A DNA stretch of 33,494 nucleotides from an uncultured Eubacteriales bacterium (GTDB taxonomy: Bacteria; Bacillota; Clostridia; Christensenellales; Aristaeellaceae): contig UQEF01000024.1 in the NCBI GenBank assembly GCA_900540045.1, positions 1-33,494 on the forward strand, read 5' to 3'. Positions 14,889 through 23,193 of this stretch are shown piece after piece. A program made the position numbers and the translations under genes. The first letter of the stretch is position 1, and every line of letters begins with the position of its first letter. The notes beneath the pieces were generated by a model. That model saw only the letters and a program-made list of their open reading frames with translations. It was not told the origin of the DNA and did no database searches.

Positions 14889-15680
14889 ATGGGAGAAACC
14901 ACTGTGAAGGAAAGGCGCTCAGGTGAGCTGGCCGGTAACCTGGACACCTCGTTTCTCAAGGTGCTGGCTCTGTGCTTTATGTTCATCGACCACCTGGGGG
15001 CGGCGGTGCTTCCCCGCGTGGGGGAACTGCGGATGATCGGCCGGATGGCCCTGCCGCTGTACGCCTGGTGCCTGGTGGTCGGCAGCGTCAAAACCCACAA
15101 TGCGCCCCGATACGCACTGAGGCTGCTGGGACTGGCGGTATTGTCGCAGCCGCTGTACATGATGGCCCTCAATCATACCTGGACGGATTTGAACATCCTG
15201 TTTCTGCTGTTTATCGCGCAGGTGGCGTTGCAGGGCATCCGCGCCAGATTCATGGGCAGTCAGATCTGGGTCCCGGCGCTGTGCTATGTGCTGCTGGGAT
15301 TTGTCCAGGTGGACTACGGCTGGCGCGGGCTTACCTTTATCCTGATTCTCTACATGGCGCGCGGCTCCAGGGGCGGGTTGGCTGCCGCCTACCTGGCCTA
15401 TGCGCTTTTCTGGGGCAGCACCTCCTCGCAGGTGAACAGCCTGTTTGGCTATCCGCTCACCTTCCTGACGTGGGATGGTCTGGGACCCGTGCTGGCGGCT
15501 TTCTTCCGGCTCCAGGGCATGATCTGGCTATCGCTGCCGCTGATTCTGTGCCCTACCAGGACGGGGCTGCGCCTTCCGGGAAGGCTGGGATATTGGCTGT
15601 ACCCGATCCATCTGGTCGTGTTGATTCTGATCCGGCTGATGACGGGGACCGGGTTCGACGTCCTGGTCAGAGGCTTTTGA
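14889..15680 (+). CDS. TraX-family integral membrane protein
   Basis: A 263-residue membrane protein with about eight hydrophobic segments. The opening SFLKVLALCFMFIDHLGAAV, with the Asp34-His35 pair, and RMIGRMALPLYAWCLV match the TraX family, named after the F-plasmid pilin N-acetylation protein. Chromosomal copies are widespread in Firmicutes without conjugation genes, as here; their substrate is unknown, and membrane acyl transfer is the usual inference. The ATG at 14889 is preferred to 14880 because AAAGGAGG (14871-14878) lies one base before 14880 and 10 before 14889. Confidence 0.83.
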   Translation: MGETTVKERRSGELAGNLDTSFLKVLALCFMFIDHLGAAVLPRVGELRMIGRMALPLYAWCLVVGSVKTHNAPRYALRLLGLAVLSQPLYMMALNHTWTDLNILFLLFIAQVALQGIRARFMGSQIWVPALCYVLLGFVQVDYGWRGLTFILILYMARGSRGGLAAAYLAYALFWGSTSSQVNSLFGYPLTFLTWDGLGPVLAAFFRLQGMIWLSLPLILCPTRTGLRLPGRLGYWLYPIHLVVLILIRLMTGTGFDVLVRGF

Positions 15681-15725
15681 TTATTTCCACATCTTCTTGA
15701 TATGCATCGAAAGGACGGGGTTAGG

Positions 15726-16640
15726 ATGATCTGCAAGTATAAAATCTACGCCGACGCAGCGGCGGACATTCCCGTGGAACTGCGCGACCGGTATGGCATA
15801 GAGGTGCTTCCCATTCCGGTAACCATGGGCGAGCGCACCATTCAAAGCGGCGTTGAGGTTACCAACGACGAATTTTATGCCATGATGGACGCCTATGACG
15901 GCATTCCCGTCACGTCGCAGATTACCCCCTATGTATTTGAAGAACTTTTTCAGAAGGAGCTTGCCGCCGGCACGCAAGATCTGATTTTATTACTGATCAA
16001 TTCCAAAGGCTCCGCCACGTATTTCAACGCCGTGAGCACCCGCGAGCGCTTCTATCAGGAAAACGAGGGCGCACAGGAAAAGCTGCACATCCATCTCTTC
16101 GATGGCGGCAGCTATTCGGGCGGATACGGCTATGCGGCCATTTTGGCGGCGCAGAAGCTGGAAATGGGCGCTCCCATCGAGGATGTGCTCTCGCTGATTG
16201 AGCGGCAGCTCAAAAAGCAGCGCGTGTATTTTGGCCTTTACAGCCTGAAATACGCGGGCAAATCGGGGCGCATCCCCAGCGCAGCCGTGTTTGTGGGAGA
16301 GGCGCTGGGCATCAAACCGATCATGCAGGTATGGGATCACGCCATTACAACGGTGGGCAAGGCAAGGGGAGAAAAGAAACTCATCAAGGAACTTGTGAAA
16401 ATGGTGGATGACGACATGGAGCCCAACACGCCCTACAGCCTTGTCTATGGCAGCGACACCACCGTGCGCGACGAGCTGGCCGAGGAACTGACCAAAAAGG
16501 TGGGATATCCGCCCGTGTATCAGTTTCAGATTGGCGCGGCCGTTGCGATTAACGCCGGTCCCCGCGTGGTGGGCGCCATTTTTGAAACGGCCCGGAAAAA
16601 GATAGCGAAGGAAGAGAAAAGCAAGGAGAAGAACGCCTGA
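15726..16640 (+). CDS. DegV family fatty-acid-binding protein
   Basis: A 304-residue protein of the DegV/FakB family, which binds a fatty acid and presents it to the kinase FakA for phosphorylation. Visible are the N-terminal KIYADAAADIPVELRDRYGIEVLPIPV strand and the TSQITPYVFEELF, LFDGGSYSGGYGY and SLKYAGKSGRIPS segments. The start at 15726 follows an AAGGACGGGG region; an ATG at 15702 extends into untypical sequence. It converges on bioY with 8 bases between stops. Confidence 0.9.
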   Translation: MICKYKIYADAAADIPVELRDRYGIEVLPIPVTMGERTIQSGVEVTNDEFYAMMDAYDGIPVTSQITPYVFEELFQKELAAGTQDLILLLINSKGSATYFNAVSTRERFYQENEGAQEKLHIHLFDGGSYSGGYGYAAILAAQKLEMGAPIEDVLSLIERQLKKQRVYFGLYSLKYAGKSGRIPSAAVFVGEALGIKPIMQVWDHAITTVGKARGEKKLIKELVKMVDDDMEPNTPYSLVYGSDTTVRDELAEELTKKVGYPPVYQFQIGAAVAINAGPRVVGAIFETARKKIAKEEKSKEKNA

Positions 16641-16648
16641 CGCGGGGG

Positions 16649-17209
16649 TTAGCGAGACTTCGTCAGCCCCAGCGGCTTTTCTAGGCGGCCTGCCAGGGCG
16701 GCGGCCAGCAGCGCTTTTACGATATCCAGCGGAAGAAAGGCAAAGCAGTAGGCGCTGAGCAAAACGCCCAGGGAAACGGGGGCGTTGAGATACACTCCCT
16801 TGAGCAGCGCCACATAGGGGAGCGCTATGACGTAGCTCACGGCCACACCGATGAGCACGGATATGTAGCGTCCCCCTTTTTGATTCACCAGCCTTCCGGC
16901 TGCTGCAGAGGTGACCGCCGCCTCAAACGGAAAGGCGATCAAATACCCAAAGGACGGGGTGGCGATGACGGCGGGGCCGACGGTGGCGGTAAACACCGGA
17001 AGTCCTGCCAGTCCCAGCAGCAGGTAGGCGCCCAGCGTGTAAAAGCAGTAACGTGGCGGAAGCAGCAGCCCGCACAGCAGCACAAAAAACACCTGCGAGC
17101 TGAACATCACGTCTGTTCCGGGAATGGTAAACTTCAGCCATAGCGTCGAAACGATGATCAGCGCGCACATCAGCGCCGATAGGGTCAACAGCCGTACCTG
17201 CCTTGTCAT
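16649..17209 (-). CDS. bioY: BioY biotin transporter substrate-binding component
   Basis: A 186-residue membrane protein with about six spans, the S component of an ECF transporter that takes up biotin. LTLSALMCALIIVSTLW, the GLAGLPVFTATVGPAVIATP loop, the SFGYLIAFPFEA helix and LPYVALLKG are typical of BioY. The start at 17209 has GGAGG 8 bases upstream. A BirA-type operator overlaps its promoter, giving independent support for biotin as the ligand. No energising EcfA/T genes are nearby, so it either shares a distant module or acts alone. Confidence 0.94.
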   Translation of the reverse strand: MTRQVRLLTLSALMCALIIVSTLWLKFTIPGTDVMFSSQVFFVLLCGLLLPPRYCFYTLGAYLLLGLAGLPVFTATVGPAVIATPSFGYLIAFPFEAAVTSAAAGRLVNQKGGRYISVLIGVAVSYVIALPYVALLKGVYLNAPVSLGVLLSAYCFAFLPLDIVKALLAAALAGRLEKPLGLTKSR

Positions 17210-17226
17210 CGGTAGAACCTCCATCC

Positions 17227-17267
17227 ATCATGCGTATACCAAAAAAATAAATTAGTATACGCATGAT
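17227..17267. promoter_or_regulatory. BirA-type biotin operator
   Basis: Perfect 13-base arms ATCATGCGTATAC (17227-17239) and GTATACGCATGAT (17255-17267) are separated by 15 A/T-rich bases. The arm size, inner ends and 15-base spacer match the architecture of biotin operators bound by BirA in Firmicutes (arms ending in xTxxAC, N14-16, GTxxAx). It overlaps the bioY -10 box. A chance repeat of this length is very unlikely. Confidence 0.85.
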
Positions 17268-17291
17268 ACGTCAAAGCATGCATTCTGTCAA
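17263..17291 (-). promoter_or_regulatory. bioY promoter
   Basis: On the minus strand TTGACA (17291-17286), a 17-base spacer and TATCAT (17268-17263). The -10 lies within the right arm of the biotin operator, as needed for repression. Confidence 0.78.
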
Positions 17292-17344
17292 GACTTCTTT
17301 TTGAAAAGCGCATCGCATACCCTTCCATGGAAGGGGGCATAGTC

Positions 17345-17641
17345 ATGACGAATACCAACGCCGCGGACGGAGGCGCGCGCAGCGTGCACACGCTGGCCAT
17401 AGACAAGCGCAGACACGCGGCGATTACCGGCGTAACCGATGTTTGCAGCTTTCATGAAACCGAGGTCGTACTGAAAATTGATTCGGGTGTGATGATTCTG
17501 ACAGGAGACAGCCTGCACATTGCCAAGCTGCTTTTGGAAGACGGGCGGCTGGAAGTGGACGGCCATATCGACGGGATCATCTATGAATCGCCGAAAACGG
17601 CCGCCAGGCGGGCTTTTGCCTGGAAGTGGCGCAAAAAATGA
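17345..17641 (+). CDS. yabP: Sporulation protein YabP
   Basis: A 98-residue protein of the YabP/YqfC family, needed for spore coat or cortex assembly in the mother cell. HTLAIDKRRHAAITGVTDVCSFHETEVVLKIDSGVMILTGDSLHI is the family core. The start at 17345 follows AAGGGGG; an ATG at 17327 lies within that site's palindrome. The next gene, yabQ, overlaps by an ATGA, and the yabP-yabQ-divIC order is conserved across endospore formers. A CATACCCT at 17316 resembles part of a sigma-E -10 box, but no matching -35 was found. This is the clearest marker that the organism can form spores. Confidence 0.93.
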   Translation: MTNTNAADGGARSVHTLAIDKRRHAAITGVTDVCSFHETEVVLKIDSGVMILTGDSLHIAKLLLEDGRLEVDGHIDGIIYESPKTAARRAFAWKWRKK

Positions 17642-17946
17642 AGCTGTTTTTTGAAACGGCCGGACAGGCGCAGGCCTTTCTGGCAGCCGTGCCGCTGGGA
17701 CTGGTGCTTGCGGCCTGTCTGGATGCGTCCGTGCTGGCGGGGCCGCTGCGCCCGCTGGCGGATGTGCTGATGATGCTCACCGCCGGCTTTGCGCTGATGG
17801 GAATGATGCTTCTCTCACGCGATGAGGCCCTCAGACTGTATCACCTGCTGGCCATCCTCACGGGCGCGCTGCTCTACACCCAGGGAATCGGCAGGCTTGT
17901 GCGTCTGGCCGGCGCGTGGCTGAAAAAAAGAAAAAAGTCGGCCTGA
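17638..17946 (+). CDS. yabQ: Spore cortex biosynthesis protein YabQ
   Basis: A 102-residue membrane protein with three predicted spans (~12-34, 40-60, 66-86) and a basic tail. YabQ is required for spore cortex formation. Sequence conservation in this family is low; the call combines topology, size and position directly after yabP (ATGA overlap at 17638-17641) and before divIC. A GTG at 17626 is an alternative start adding four residues. Confidence 0.85.
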   Translation: MKLFFETAGQAQAFLAAVPLGLVLAACLDASVLAGPLRPLADVLMMLTAGFALMGMMLLSRDEALRLYHLLAILTGALLYTQGIGRLVRLAGAWLKKRKKSA

Positions 17947-18025
17947 CACCGTCATGACGGCAGGAATTTTCAGATCCGACGCAGAATGTTACAAGTCAAA
18001 CCGCTTTGGAAGGGAACGACCTGCT

Positions 18026-18340
18026 ATGCGCAAGACGATGAATATCTGGGTGTGGATTGCCATGTCCGCCTGTGTGCTGGTGGCTTTTTTCTGGTACAGC
18101 GGCACGCTTTCCCAGACCATCGACGAGCTCAATGATACCTATGATCAGACACAGATGCGCCTGACGCAATTGCAGGGCGATCAAGCGGACCTGAAAACCC
18201 AGCTGGAAACCGTCGGGACCGATGCCTTCATTGAAAATCAGGCGCGTACCATGTACGGATATATGATGCCCGATGAAATCCGCTTCGTGATCACCAATCC
18301 CGAAGCGCTATATGGCGAGGACGAAATACCTTCGCGGTAA
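18026..18340 (+). CDS. divIC: DivIC/FtsB-type septum formation protein
   Basis: A 104-residue protein with a short cytoplasmic tail, one membrane span (~7-24, IWVWIAMSACVLVAFFW), an extracellular coiled coil (QTIDELNDTYDQTQMRLTQL) and a C-terminal ARTMYGYMMPDEIRFV segment typical of DivIC/FtsB. It helps assemble the division machinery with FtsL and DivIB. The start at 18026 has GGAAGGGA upstream. It sits in the usual place after yabQ. A terminator follows that includes its stop codon. Confidence 0.9.
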   Translation: MRKTMNIWVWIAMSACVLVAFFWYSGTLSQTIDELNDTYDQTQMRLTQLQGDQADLKTQLETVGTDAFIENQARTMYGYMMPDEIRFVITNPEALYGEDEIPSR

Positions 18341-18365
18341 AGCGGCGAGGGTATTTCCGTTTTTT
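18323..18365 (+). terminator. Terminator after divIC
   Basis: AAATACC (18324-18330) pairs with GGTATTT (18350-18356), with partial TCGC/GCG pairing inside, followed by six T. The left arm overlaps the last divIC codons. Confidence 0.65.
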
Positions 18366-18421
18366 ATCAGTCATGCGATCAACGACAGACAGCCAAAACA
18401 GATACAAACGAGGTGCTTGGA

Positions 18422-19327
18422 ATGCGGGTTGCAGCCATTGGCATCGGTTCTAATTCTTTGCGCATGCTGGTTGCGGATGTGGATGGAGGACGGCTTTTGC
18501 GGCTGGATCGCTACCGCGAGGGACTTCGGGTCTTTGCCGCGCTGGACCGCCAGGGAAACATCATGGCGGACATGATCGGCAAGGCTTGCCAAAGCGTGGA
18601 AGCCTTTCGCCGGCAAGCCGCTGCGCAGGGGGCGGAACAGATCCACCTGTTTGCCACCAGCGCCGTGCGCGACGCGGCAAATCAGGCGGCTTTTTCCCAG
18701 GCGCTGCTGGAAGCGACCGGTCTTTCGCTGGAAATCTGCAGCGGTGCTCTGGAGGCAAAGCTTTCCTTTCTCGGCGCTACGGATGGAGAGCCTTCCGGGC
18801 TGATCGACATCGGCGGCGGGTCCACGGAAATCGTGGTGGGAAAGGGAATGGAGATTCAAAGGGCGGTCAGCCTGCAGATGGGTGCGGTCAGGCTGTACCG
18901 GTGCCACCCGATTCAAAGCATGGAGGAAGCCCATGCCGCCGTCCGGATTGCGCGGGAGCTGATCGCCCCCGAAGGTCCCGCCTTTGCCGCGATCCGGCCC
19001 CCGGTATGGGTAGGCGTGGGCGGAACCTTTACCACCACCGCCGCGCTCGTCCAGGAGATCCCCTGGAACCAGCGCTCGCTTATCCATGGCTTCTCACTCA
19101 CGCAGGAGAGAGTGCTTGCCGCCATGGAAACCCTTGCTCCCATGCCCATGGAAAAGCGGCTGGCCATTCCCAGCCTGCAGCCGCAACGCGCAGATATCGT
19201 AGTACATGGCGTCGCCATTTTACTTGCCTGCATGCAGGAGCTGGATTTGCCCGCCATTACCGTGAGTGAATATGGCAACCTGGAGGGCTATTTGAAGGTG
19301 AAATACCTGTATGGCGGACAGGCCTGA
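18422..19327 (+). CDS. ppx: Ppx/GppA phosphatase
   Basis: A 301-residue enzyme of the exopolyphosphatase/pppGpp phosphatase family, acting on polyphosphate or guanosine pentaphosphate in the cytoplasm. The sugar-kinase/actin fold motifs are present: IGIGSNSLRMLVADV at the start, LFATSAVRDAANQ, the phosphate loop LIDIGGGSTEIVVG, and VGVGGTFTTTAAL. It has only the ~300-residue catalytic core and no C-terminal HD domain, like many Firmicute members. The start at 18422 follows GAGGTG. Which substrate it prefers cannot be told from sequence. Confidence 0.9.
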   Translation: MRVAAIGIGSNSLRMLVADVDGGRLLRLDRYREGLRVFAALDRQGNIMADMIGKACQSVEAFRRQAAAQGAEQIHLFATSAVRDAANQAAFSQALLEATGLSLEICSGALEAKLSFLGATDGEPSGLIDIGGGSTEIVVGKGMEIQRAVSLQMGAVRLYRCHPIQSMEEAHAAVRIARELIAPEGPAFAAIRPPVWVGVGGTFTTTAALVQEIPWNQRSLIHGFSLTQERVLAAMETLAPMPMEKRLAIPSLQPQRADIVVHGVAILLACMQELDLPAITVSEYGNLEGYLKVKYLYGGQA

Positions 19328-19363
19328 AGGAACGAACTGGCAATTTGAAGGTTTATGCTTTTC

Positions 19364-19387
19364 TTTTTGCGCGGTTTCTGTTATAAT
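19364..19387 (+). promoter_or_regulatory. Promoter of the EF-G-like gene
   Basis: TATAAT (19382-19387), preceded by TGT (extended -10), has TTTTTGC (19364-19370) exactly 11 bases upstream; a weak -35 TTTTCT lies at 17 bases. The leader to the ATG would be about 128 bases, in which I see no clear riboswitch. Confidence 0.6.
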
Positions 19388-19521
19388 CAATAACGTTTGA
19401 AAAACGGTTCATATGCATCCTGCGTGTTATGGAATTCATCGCTCGGTACTCGTTCTTATTCAAAAACCCGCAGCGCGGCGTGCAGGGATGCGAAAATCAA
19501 ATAGAACAAGGGGGATCCATA

Positions 19522-21606
19522 ATGGCAAGCTATCAAACCAAGGACATCCGGAACATCGCCCTCATGGGGCATGGCAGCGAAGGAAAAACCACGCTGATGG
19601 AGGCATTGCTGTTCGCTGCCGGAGCGATCGACCGCCAGGGTCGCGTCGAGGACGGCAACACCGTCACCGACTACGACGCGGAGGAGATCAAGAGAAAAAT
19701 CTCCATCAGCGCCGCCATTGCCCCGATCGACTGGAACCAGAAGATGCTCAACGTCATCGACGTACCCGGTTATTTTGATTTCGTGGGCGAGATGATGGGC
19801 CCCCTGCGCGTGGTGGAAACCGCCGCAATTCTGGTCAGCGCCGTCAGCGGCATCGCTGTCGGCACCGAAAAGGCCTGGGATTACGCCACCAAGAACAACG
19901 TGGGCAAAATGTTCATCGTCAACCAGATGGACCGTGACCATGCCGACTTTATGAAGGTTCAGACCCAGCTGCGCGAGCGTTTCGGCAACAGCGTGGTGCC
20001 GATCCTGCTGCCCATCGGGGAGGGCCCCGGCTACCACGGCGTGGTAAACGTGCTGGAGAACAAGGCCTACGAGCGCGTCAACAAGGGCAAGCCCAAGGAA
20101 ATCCCCGTGCCTGCCGATATGGCGGATGAAATCGCCCTGGCCATGGAAGAAATCACCGAAGCCGCCGCAATGTCGGATGATGAACTCACCATGAAGTATC
20201 TGGAGGAAGGAACCCTCACCCATGAAGAACTGATCGAAGGCTTCAAGATGGGCATGTTCTCCGGCCAGATTTGCCCCGTGGTACCCTGCTCCGCGCTGAC
20301 CGGCGTTGGCGTGGCCAAGCTGCTGGACGTGATGGCGGACTTCCTGCCCTCTCCCAAGCGTGCGGTATACAAGGGCGTCAACCCCAAGACCGGCGAGGAA
20401 ATCGAGCGCCCCTGCAACAGCGAGCAGCCCTTCAGCGCCCTGGTATACAAGACCATCGCCGACCCCTTCGTGGGCAAGCTCAGCCTGTTCAAAGTCATGA
20501 GCGGCACGGCCACCGGCAGCGGCAACATTTACAATGCCAGCTGTGACAAGACCGAAAAGGTCACCGGCATCTATGTGCTGCGCGGCAAGAAGCAGATCAG
20601 TACCCAGCTGCTCAACGCCGGCGATATGGGCGCATTCTCCAAGCTGCAGTTCACCAATACCGGCGATACGCTTTGCGATCCTGCCAACCCCATCAAGTAT
20701 CCGCCCATCGAGTACCCCGCTCCCTGCATCAGCAAGGCCGTGTTCGCCGCCAAGCAGGGCGAGGAGGACAAGGTCTTCAGCGGCCTGGCACGTCTCATGG
20801 AGGAAGATCCCTCCATCAAGCTGGAAAAGAACGTGGAAACCACCGAGACGCTTCTTTCCGGTCAGGGCGAGCTGCACCTGGACGTGATTCGAAACAAGCT
20901 GGCCAGCAAGTTCGGCGCCAATGCCGTTCTGCAGGACCCGCGCATTCCCTATCGTGAAACCATCAAAAAGACCGTCAAGGTCCAGGGACGTCATAAGAAG
21001 CAGTCCGGCGGCCATGGCCAGTTCGGCGACGTATGGATCGAGTTTTCGCCCATCGGAGACACCAGCATTGACTTCGAGTTTGAGGATGCTGTGGTCGGCG
21101 GCGTGGTGCCGCGCAACTTCATTCCTTCCGTGGAAAAGGGCCTGCGTGAAAACATCCGCAAGGGTGTTCTGGCTGGCTATCCGATGGTGGGTCTGCATGC
21201 AAAGCTCTATGACGGCAGCTACCATCCCGTGGACTCCTCTGAAATGGCCTTCAAGACGGCGGCCCGCATCGCCTACAAGAAGGGCTGCATGGAGGCAAAC
21301 CCCGTATTGCTGGAGCCCATCATGCACGTGGAGGTCTATGTGCCCGACGAGTACATGGGCGATGTGATGGGCGATATGAACAAGCGCCGTGGCCGCATCA
21401 TGGGCATGAACCAGGTGGACGGCATGCAGCAGCTGGTAGCCGAGGCTCCGCAGGCGGAAATGTTCAAATACGCGACCGACCTTCGTTCCATGACCCAGGC
21501 GCGCGGATGGTTCACGATGTCCTTTGAACGCTATGAGGAGGTTCCCTCCAACGTGGCCCAGAAGATCATCGAAAACGCAAAGCTGGACGAGGACGAGGAG
21601 GAATAA
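19522..21606 (+). CDS. fusA: Elongation factor G-like GTPase (EF-G paralogue)
   Basis: A 694-residue translational GTPase with the full EF-G domain order. Residues 1-~270 are the G domain: P-loop GHGSEGKT (16-23), switch II DVPGYFDFVGE (80-90). Domains II-V follow, ending with the RRGRIMGM and AEAPQAEMFKYATDLRSMTQ segments. It belongs to the second EF-G group (EF-G-2-like): Tyr84 replaces the catalytic histidine of DTPGH, which is usual for that group. Less usual, the G4 motif is NQMD (134-137), not NKMD. It stands alone, far from rpsL/rpsG/tuf genes, which fits a paralogue rather than the housekeeping factor. The start at 19522 follows AAGGGGG; earlier in-frame codons lack a site. Its exact role in translation is not settled. 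Confidence 0.88.
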   Translation: MASYQTKDIRNIALMGHGSEGKTTLMEALLFAAGAIDRQGRVEDGNTVTDYDAEEIKRKISISAAIAPIDWNQKMLNVIDVPGYFDFVGEMMGPLRVVETAAILVSAVSGIAVGTEKAWDYATKNNVGKMFIVNQMDRDHADFMKVQTQLRERFGNSVVPILLPIGEGPGYHGVVNVLENKAYERVNKGKPKEIPVPADMADEIALAMEEITEAAAMSDDELTMKYLEEGTLTHEELIEGFKMGMFSGQICPVVPCSALTGVGVAKLLDVMADFLPSPKRAVYKGVNPKTGEEIERPCNSEQPFSALVYKTIADPFVGKLSLFKVMSGTATGSGNIYNASCDKTEKVTGIYVLRGKKQISTQLLNAGDMGAFSKLQFTNTGDTLCDPANPIKYPPIEYPAPCISKAVFAAKQGEEDKVFSGLARLMEEDPSIKLEKNVETTETLLSGQGELHLDVIRNKLASKFGANAVLQDPRIPYRETIKKTVKVQGRHKKQSGGHGQFGDVWIEFSPIGDTSIDFEFEDAVVGGVVPRNFIPSVEKGLRENIRKGVLAGYPMVGLHAKLYDGSYHPVDSSEMAFKTAARIAYKKGCMEANPVLLEPIMHVEVYVPDEYMGDVMGDMNKRRGRIMGMNQVDGMQQLVAEAPQAEMFKYATDLRSMTQARGWFTMSFERYEEVPSNVAQKIIENAKLDEDEEE

Positions 21607-21629
21607 TTCCCGCCGTTTCACATCTTTTT

Positions 21630-21664
21630 GGGACCGATGCGCGCATCGCATCGGTCCCGTTGTG
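21630..21664 (+). terminator. Hairpin after the EF-G-like gene, probable terminator
   Basis: GGGACCGATGCG (21630-21641) pairs perfectly with CGCATCGGTCCC (21647-21658) around a 5-base loop. The following GTTGT is a poor T-run, so termination may be partial. Confidence 0.6.
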
Positions 21665-21697
21665 CTATCAGCTAATGCACCATAAGGAGGCAGCGCG

Positions 21698-22621
21698 ATG
21701 ATTACCACCGTATGCATGAACCCTTCTTTTGATAAAACGGCATCTGTTAAGGCGCTCAAGCCGGGGGACCTGAACCGGCTGTGCGATGTGCGCGTGGATG
21801 TGGGAGGAAAAGGCGTCAACGTGGCCGTGGTTCTGAAGCGGCTGGGCGTGCCGGTTGGCTGTGTGGGTTGCCTGGGCGAACGCGGACGGGAGTCTTTCCT
21901 GAAAATGATTCGTCAGGAGGATGTGCCTTTTGACTATCTGCCCATGCCCGGAGAAGTGCGCACCAATCTGAAGCTGGTGGATGAGAGTACCCGGACCGTT
22001 ACGGAGTTTAACGAGCCGGGCATTTCAATGAATCAGAGTCAGCTGGAAGATTTCCTGACCCTGCTGAAAGAAAAGTCCGAGAAGAGCGACTATGTGGTGC
22101 TGAGCGGGCGCCTGCCCGAAGGCTGCGAGGAAACCACCTACCAGCGTTGCCTGAAAGTGCTGGAAGGCAAAAGGTGCGTGCTGGACTGCGCCGGGGAAAC
22201 CCTTTTGCATGGCATCAAGGAAAAACCGTTTCTCATCAAGCCCAATTTGCCGGAAATTGAAGCCATTATGAAAAAGGAGCTGCGCACGCTGCGGGGCCTT
22301 CGGGACGCGGCGCTGTTCCTGATCGAATATGGGGCGCAAAACGTGATTATTTCCATGGGAAAATACGGCGCGATGCTCGTCAGCCGCAAGGATACGTTCT
22401 TTGCTCCCGCTCTGATGGTGGAAGCCCGATCCACTGTTGGCGCAGGCGATGCGATGATCGGCGGAGTGCTGGCGGGGCTGTCGCGCGGGGAATCGCTTGA
22501 GGAATCCTTCCGCTGCGGTGTGGCGGCAGGAGCGGCCAGCGTGATGACGGACGGGACGCAGCTGCTGCGCCGGCCGGATTTTGAGGCGCTGCTCCCCAAG
22601 GTAACCGTACAGGAAGTATGA
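21698..22621 (+). CDS. pfkB: 1-phosphofructokinase-type PfkB sugar kinase
   Basis: A 307-residue ribokinase-fold kinase. MITTVCMNPSFDKTASV is the opening of the FruK/LacC branch, GGKGVNVA (36-43) binds the sugar phosphate, IKPNLPEIE lies mid-protein, and TVGAGDAM carries the catalytic aspartate. This branch phosphorylates fructose-1-phosphate or tagatose-6-phosphate with ATP. No fructose PTS or regulator is adjacent, so the substrate is open. AAGGAGG precedes the ATG. The next gene overlaps by an ATGA. Confidence 0.9.
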   Translation: MITTVCMNPSFDKTASVKALKPGDLNRLCDVRVDVGGKGVNVAVVLKRLGVPVGCVGCLGERGRESFLKMIRQEDVPFDYLPMPGEVRTNLKLVDESTRTVTEFNEPGISMNQSQLEDFLTLLKEKSEKSDYVVLSGRLPEGCEETTYQRCLKVLEGKRCVLDCAGETLLHGIKEKPFLIKPNLPEIEAIMKKELRTLRGLRDAALFLIEYGAQNVIISMGKYGAMLVSRKDTFFAPALMVEARSTVGAGDAMIGGVLAGLSRGESLEESFRCGVAAGAASVMTDGTQLLRRPDFEALLPKVTVQEV

Positions 22622-23118
22622 AAACCGACTTTGAGCGGGCATTCATCCGTGCGGGCCGGCGCGGACAGAGGCTGCTGCAGGATGACCTGATCGCCCTTGT
22701 CCCGCGGGAATATGCCGGGCATGTCGCGCAGCTGGGCGGCGCAAAGTCCCTCGTGTTTGATATCGTCATGCCCGGCCTGTCCCCCGGACCTGCGGGCGAA
22801 ATTGCCCTGAGGGTGGGCGAGGACGCCAGCCTGTTCTATCTGGGCCATATCGGGTACCATGTTGACCCGCCCTTCCGGGGGCATGGCGCCGCGCTGCGCG
22901 CCTGCCGGCTATGCGTGTCCGTCCTTGCCGAACTTGGGATGAGGACCTTCGTGATCACCACCGATGAGGACAACCTTCCCAGCATTCTGACCTGCGAGCG
23001 GCTGGGCTGCACCCTGGAATGCAGCGTGGATGTCCCGCTGTGGTGCCGTCAGGAATTTTCCATCAGCGAGCGCAAAAGGCGTTACGTATACGACCCCGCG
23101 GCGGTCCAAAGACGATAA
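22618..23118 (+). CDS. GNAT family N-acetyltransferase
   Basis: A 166-residue acetyltransferase. LGHIGYHVDPPFRGHGAALRA is the acetyl-CoA-binding loop (RGHGAA, 87-92), followed by LGMRTFVITTDEDNLPSILTCERLGCTLE, the usual C-terminal half of GNAT proteins. It is translationally coupled to the kinase upstream. The substrate cannot be predicted; the long N-terminal part (1-70) is not typical of the ribosomal-protein acetyltransferases. Confidence 0.85.
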   Translation: MKTDFERAFIRAGRRGQRLLQDDLIALVPREYAGHVAQLGGAKSLVFDIVMPGLSPGPAGEIALRVGEDASLFYLGHIGYHVDPPFRGHGAALRACRLCVSVLAELGMRTFVITTDEDNLPSILTCERLGCTLECSVDVPLWCRQEFSISERKRRYVYDPAAVQRR

Positions 23119-23137
23119 AATGCGGTAACGGCTTTTC

Positions 23138-23161
23138 TTTTTGCATAAGATAGGGTAAAAT
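23138..23161 (+). promoter_or_regulatory. Promoter of the hydrolase-Mur ligase-ddl unit
   Basis: TAAAAT (23156-23161) has TTTTTGC (23138-23144) 11 bases upstream. The longer string GCTTTTCTTTTTGC (23131-23144) is identical to 19357-19370 before the EF-G-like gene. Confidence 0.45.
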
Positions 23162-23193
23162 ACGGGGGTAAGTTCTGGAAGGGTGGTGCTTCT

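Noticed and set aside
14889..15680. TraX-like gene as evidence of a conjugative element
   Set aside because: No other transfer, relaxase or integrase genes are present, and chromosomal TraX-family genes are common in Firmicutes.
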